Origin: Deltaproteobacteria bacterium
Lineage (GTDB): Bacteria; Myxococcota; Myxococcia; Myxococcales; 40CM-4-68-19
Length of the DNA: 16,222 nt
Direction: 5' to 3'
Assembly (NCBI GenBank): GCA_018266095.1
Contig: JAFEBC010000856.1
Span: forward strand, 1 to 16,222
A program made the position numbers and the translations under genes. Positions within the stretch are counted from its first letter, which is position 1, and every line of letters starts with the position of its first letter. Shown piece by piece: positions 13,863 through 16,222 of this stretch. Under the pieces are notes generated by a model. The model was not told where the DNA came from, made no database searches, and saw only the letters and a program-made list of their open reading frames with translations.

Positions 13863-16222
13863 GTGAACAGCAGATTGTCGTGGGCCTGCGCGGTGTGCGT
13901 CGCGGGCGTGTGGCTCCTGGGCGCGCTGACCGGGCCGAAGGTCGTGCATGACGCGGCGCTGGAGGCGTGGCTCTCTGAGGAGGGACAAGCGCTGCGGGGC
14001 CGGGAGCCGGTGTGGCTCGAAGGGACGGTGCGCGAGGTCGAGCAGTTGCCCGGCGCCGAGCGGCTCGTGCTGGAGCTCGAGCGCCGCGAGGTGCGGCCAG
14101 GCGCAGAGGGGGCGGCGCCGCCGCGCGGGGTGAAGGCGCGGCTCGTGCGGGAGGCGAAGCTGGACGCCGGGGGAGCGTGGCGAGCGGGCACGGGGGAGGC
14201 GCTCCACCGGGGAGACCGCGTGCGGCTCCTCGCGCACCTGGCGATCCCGCAGCGCAGCTTGAACCCGGGCGGGCGCGACCTCGCGGACGAACTTGCGTAC
14301 CGCGGGATCTCGCTCACCGGGCGCGCCGATGCGCTGGGGCTGACGATCCTGGCGCGGGGGCCGGCGTGGTGGCGCTGGCTCGACGAGCAGCGGGCGCGGT
14401 TCGCGCAGGAGTGCGCGCGCCTCTGCAGCACGCGGGAGCGCGCGGCGATCGTGGCCGCGCTGGGCGTGGGCGACCGGAGCCTGCTCGAGCCGGAGATCGC
14501 CGACGAGCTCTCCGCGACGGGGCTCATCCACCTGCTCACCTCGGCCGGCCTGCGGCTGGGGCTGCTCGCGCTCCTCTTGCGGACGGGCGTGCGCGCGGTG
14601 CTGTTGCGGCTGCCGCGGGCGATCTCGAGCCGGGCCTCGCTGCTCTCGGCGGCGGCGGTCCTGCCCGCGCTCCTCTTCGACACGCTGCTCGTGGGTGCGC
14701 CGCTCGCGGCCGTGCGGGCCTGTGTGGCGCAGGCGCTGCGGCTGGGCGGCGCGCTCGCCGGACGGCGCGCGGAGCCGGGGACCTCGTTCTGGCTCTCGTT
14801 GGCGCTGCTCACGGCGTGGGCGCCTTCGTGCGTGCGCGATCCGGGCGTGCAGCTCTCGACCCTGGGCGTGCTCGGCGTGCTGCTCCTGGCGCCGCGGCTG
14901 CGGGCGCTGTGGCCCGAGCGCCGGCCTGCGCCGGTGTGGGCGCGCGCGCCGATCCTCCAGCGCGGCCTGGCGCGTGTGTCCGCTGCCCTACTCCACGGGG
15001 CGTGCGCCACGCTGGCCGCTGCCTTGGCCACGCTGCCGTTGGCCCTGCGGGTGTTCGGCCAGGTCCCGGCGTCGGCGATCCTGGCGCAGCTCGCCGCGCT
15101 CGGGCCCGGCCTGCTGGCGCAGCCGTTCGCGCTGGGCGCGGCGCTGCTCGTGAGGTCGAGCGGCCGCTCGGGGGAGCCGCCGCTCTTGGAGCTGGTGCCG
15201 CTGTCCTTGGCCGACGCCCTGGCGGGCGTGGTCGAGCGGCTGACCGCGTGGGGCGCCCGCTTGCCGTTCGCGACGCTGACGCACGCGCCACCGGCCGCGA
15301 CCTGGCTCGTGGCCTGGCTGGGTGTCGTGGCGAGCCTCTTCATGCTGGCCGGGCTCCGGCAGCGGCGGCCCGCGCTCCGGCTGTGGGCGCTCACGCCGAT
15401 CGCCTGCGCCGGGCTGGCGCTCGGGCCAATGTCCGCCTGGCACGGGCGGGAGGCGTCGCTCACCGTGACCTTCTTCGCGGTGGGCCAGGGCGACAGCGCG
15501 CTCGTGCGGATGCCCGACGGCTTCACGATCCTGGTCGACGGCGGCGGCCCGCTGATGCAGCGCCCGCCCTCCCCGCGCGAGGCGGGCCAAGGAAGCGGAG
15601 CGCTCCCTGCGGGTCGACGCACGGACCCGGGGGCGCGCGAAGTCCTCCCTGCGCTGGGCGCGCTCGGCGTGGACGCGCTCGATCTCGTGGTGCTGACGCA
15701 TCCGCACCCGGATCACGGCGGCGGCCTGCCGGCGATCCTGCGCGCGCTGCCGGTGAGGGAGCTGTGGACCACGGGAGAGCCGGGCCCCGATGGCTTGGGC
15801 GCGGCCCTGCGCGCGTTGGCGGCCGCGCGCGGGATCCCGACGACCGCCCCGCGGCGCGGACTGGTGTTGGAGCACGGCGGCGCGCGCCTGGAGGTGCTGG
15901 CGCCCGGCGCGTGGGACCCGGCCCGCTCCACGAACGACAACTCGATCGTCCTGCGCGTCGCGCGCGGCGACGAGGCCATCCTGCTCGCGGGCGACGCCGA
16001 GGCCGCCGAGGAGCTGACGCTGCTCGAGGACGCGCGCGCGCAGGGCCGCTCCCTCCGAGCGGGCGTGCTCAAGGCGGGACACCACGGGAGCCGCACCTCG
16101 ACCACCGATGCCTTCTTGCGCGCGGTCGCGCCGGCGCACGCGATCCTCTCGCTCGGACGCGACAACCCCTTCGGCTTCCCGCACCGCGAGGTGCTGGAGC
16201 GGCTCCACGACGCGGGCGTGCG
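13863..16222 (+). CDS. comEC: ComEC/Rec2 DNA-uptake channel (3' partial)
   Basis: ComEC carries single-stranded DNA across the inner membrane during natural transformation. The frame is open from GTG 13863 to the right edge (786 codons), close to full length. Order: a hydrophobic helix at 5-22; an OB-like DUF4131 region at about 45-165 (VWLEGTVREVEQL, then IPQRSLNPGGRDLADEL); the Competence channel domain from about 205 (AAIVAALGVGDRSLLEPEIA, then HLLTSAGLRLG at 223-233) with many helices to about 520; and a metallo-beta-lactamase-like domain with FFAVGQGDSALV, THPHPDH (H613, H615, D617, H618), GDAE (D711) and GHHGS (H740, H741), the presumed nuclease that degrades the non-transported strand. 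The channel motif usually reads SGLHVG, and here the histidine is R231. GGGGG lies about 8 nt before the GTG. The start could differ slightly, since the frame is open upstream. Confidence 0.93.
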   Translation, partial: MNSRLSWACAVCVAGVWLLGALTGPKVVHDAALEAWLSEEGQALRGREPVWLEGTVREVEQLPGAERLVLELERREVRPGAEGAAPPRGVKARLVREAKLDAGGAWRAGTGEALHRGDRVRLLAHLAIPQRSLNPGGRDLADELAYRGISLTGRADALGLTILARGPAWWRWLDEQRARFAQECARLCSTRERAAIVAALGVGDRSLLEPEIADELSATGLIHLLTSAGLRLGLLALLLRTGVRAVLLRLPRAISSRASLLSAAAVLPALLFDTLLVGAPLAAVRACVAQALRLGGALAGRRAEPGTSFWLSLALLTAWAPSCVRDPGVQLSTLGVLGVLLLAPRLRALWPERRPAPVWARAPILQRGLARVSAALLHGACATLAAALATLPLALRVFGQVPASAILAQLAALGPGLLAQPFALGAALLVRSSGRSGEPPLLELVPLSLADALAGVVERLTAWGARLPFATLTHAPPAATWLVAWLGVVASLFMLAGLRQRRPALRLWALTPIACAGLALGPMSAWHGREASLTVTFFAVGQGDSALVRMPDGFTILVDGGGPLMQRPPSPREAGQGSGALPAGRRTDPGAREVLPALGALGVDALDLVVLTHPHPDHGGGLPAILRALPVRELWTTGEPGPDGLGAALRALAAARGIPTTAPRRGLVLEHGGARLEVLAPGAWDPARSTNDNSIVLRVARGDEAILLAGDAEAAEELTLLEDARAQGRSLRAGVLKAGHHGSRTSTTDAFLRAVAPAHAILSLGRDNPFGFPHREVLERLHDAGV

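Noticed and set aside
13661..15622. Long minus-strand frame (653 aa) opposite comEC
   Set aside because: Ser/Arg/Ala-rich low-complexity product, antisense to a clear ComEC, and a typical GC-rich shadow.

Overview
The window is strongly GC-rich, with a G/C third-position bias that produces long shadow frames opposite most genes. The clearest taxonomic marker is the CdnL protein at 13153-13641, which closely matches the Myxococcus xanthus CdnL sequence as I recall it. With the DUF4388 (PATAN) domain and several small secreted or lipid-anchored proteins of unknown function, it points to a myxobacterium (Myxococcota). No phage, integron, CRISPR or complete insertion sequence is visible, so this looks like chromosomal backbone with a few repeat patches.

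Left part (1-3034, all +): an alpha-oxoamine synthase-type PLP enzyme cut by the left edge, a type I methionine aminopeptidase with an N-terminal SEC-C zinc motif, and a class I SAM methyltransferase whose GTG start overlaps the aminopeptidase stop. Spacing suggests one transcription unit, closed by a small hairpin at 3063-3080. A monocistronic lipoprotein with six extra cysteines follows (3236-3754). Convergent to it is a 235-residue protein with motifs that look EVE/PUA-like (3800-4507).

Middle (4653-11230): the most unusual gene is at 4653-6386, a cytoplasmic PATAN domain, proline-rich linker, one membrane helix and a periplasmic leucine-binding-type receptor in one polypeptide. Convergent to it is uvrB. 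Upstream of uvrB lie a perfect 10-bp inverted repeat that could be an operator and a long imperfect hairpin repeat of a type seen in many genomes. Then come an orphan PhnD-like substrate-binding protein and cysS, both on the minus strand, with cysS first in transcription order.

Right part (11432-16222): a small membrane protein divergent from cysS, a two-helix membrane protein with a low-complexity N-terminus, and a patch of 33-bp-period repeats in front of that gene. Next is cdnL with a near-consensus promoter so close to its ATG that the mRNA should be almost leaderless. Divergent from cdnL is comEC, the DNA-uptake channel, cut by the right edge. The -35 boxes of cdnL and comEC form a symmetric palindrome.

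Most neighbours are housekeeping or DNA-transaction genes (uvrB, cysS, map, cdnL, comEC) mixed with lineage-specific envelope proteins. Apart from the map-methyltransferase pair and perhaps cysS with its downstream gene, I see no evidence that they form a single pathway.
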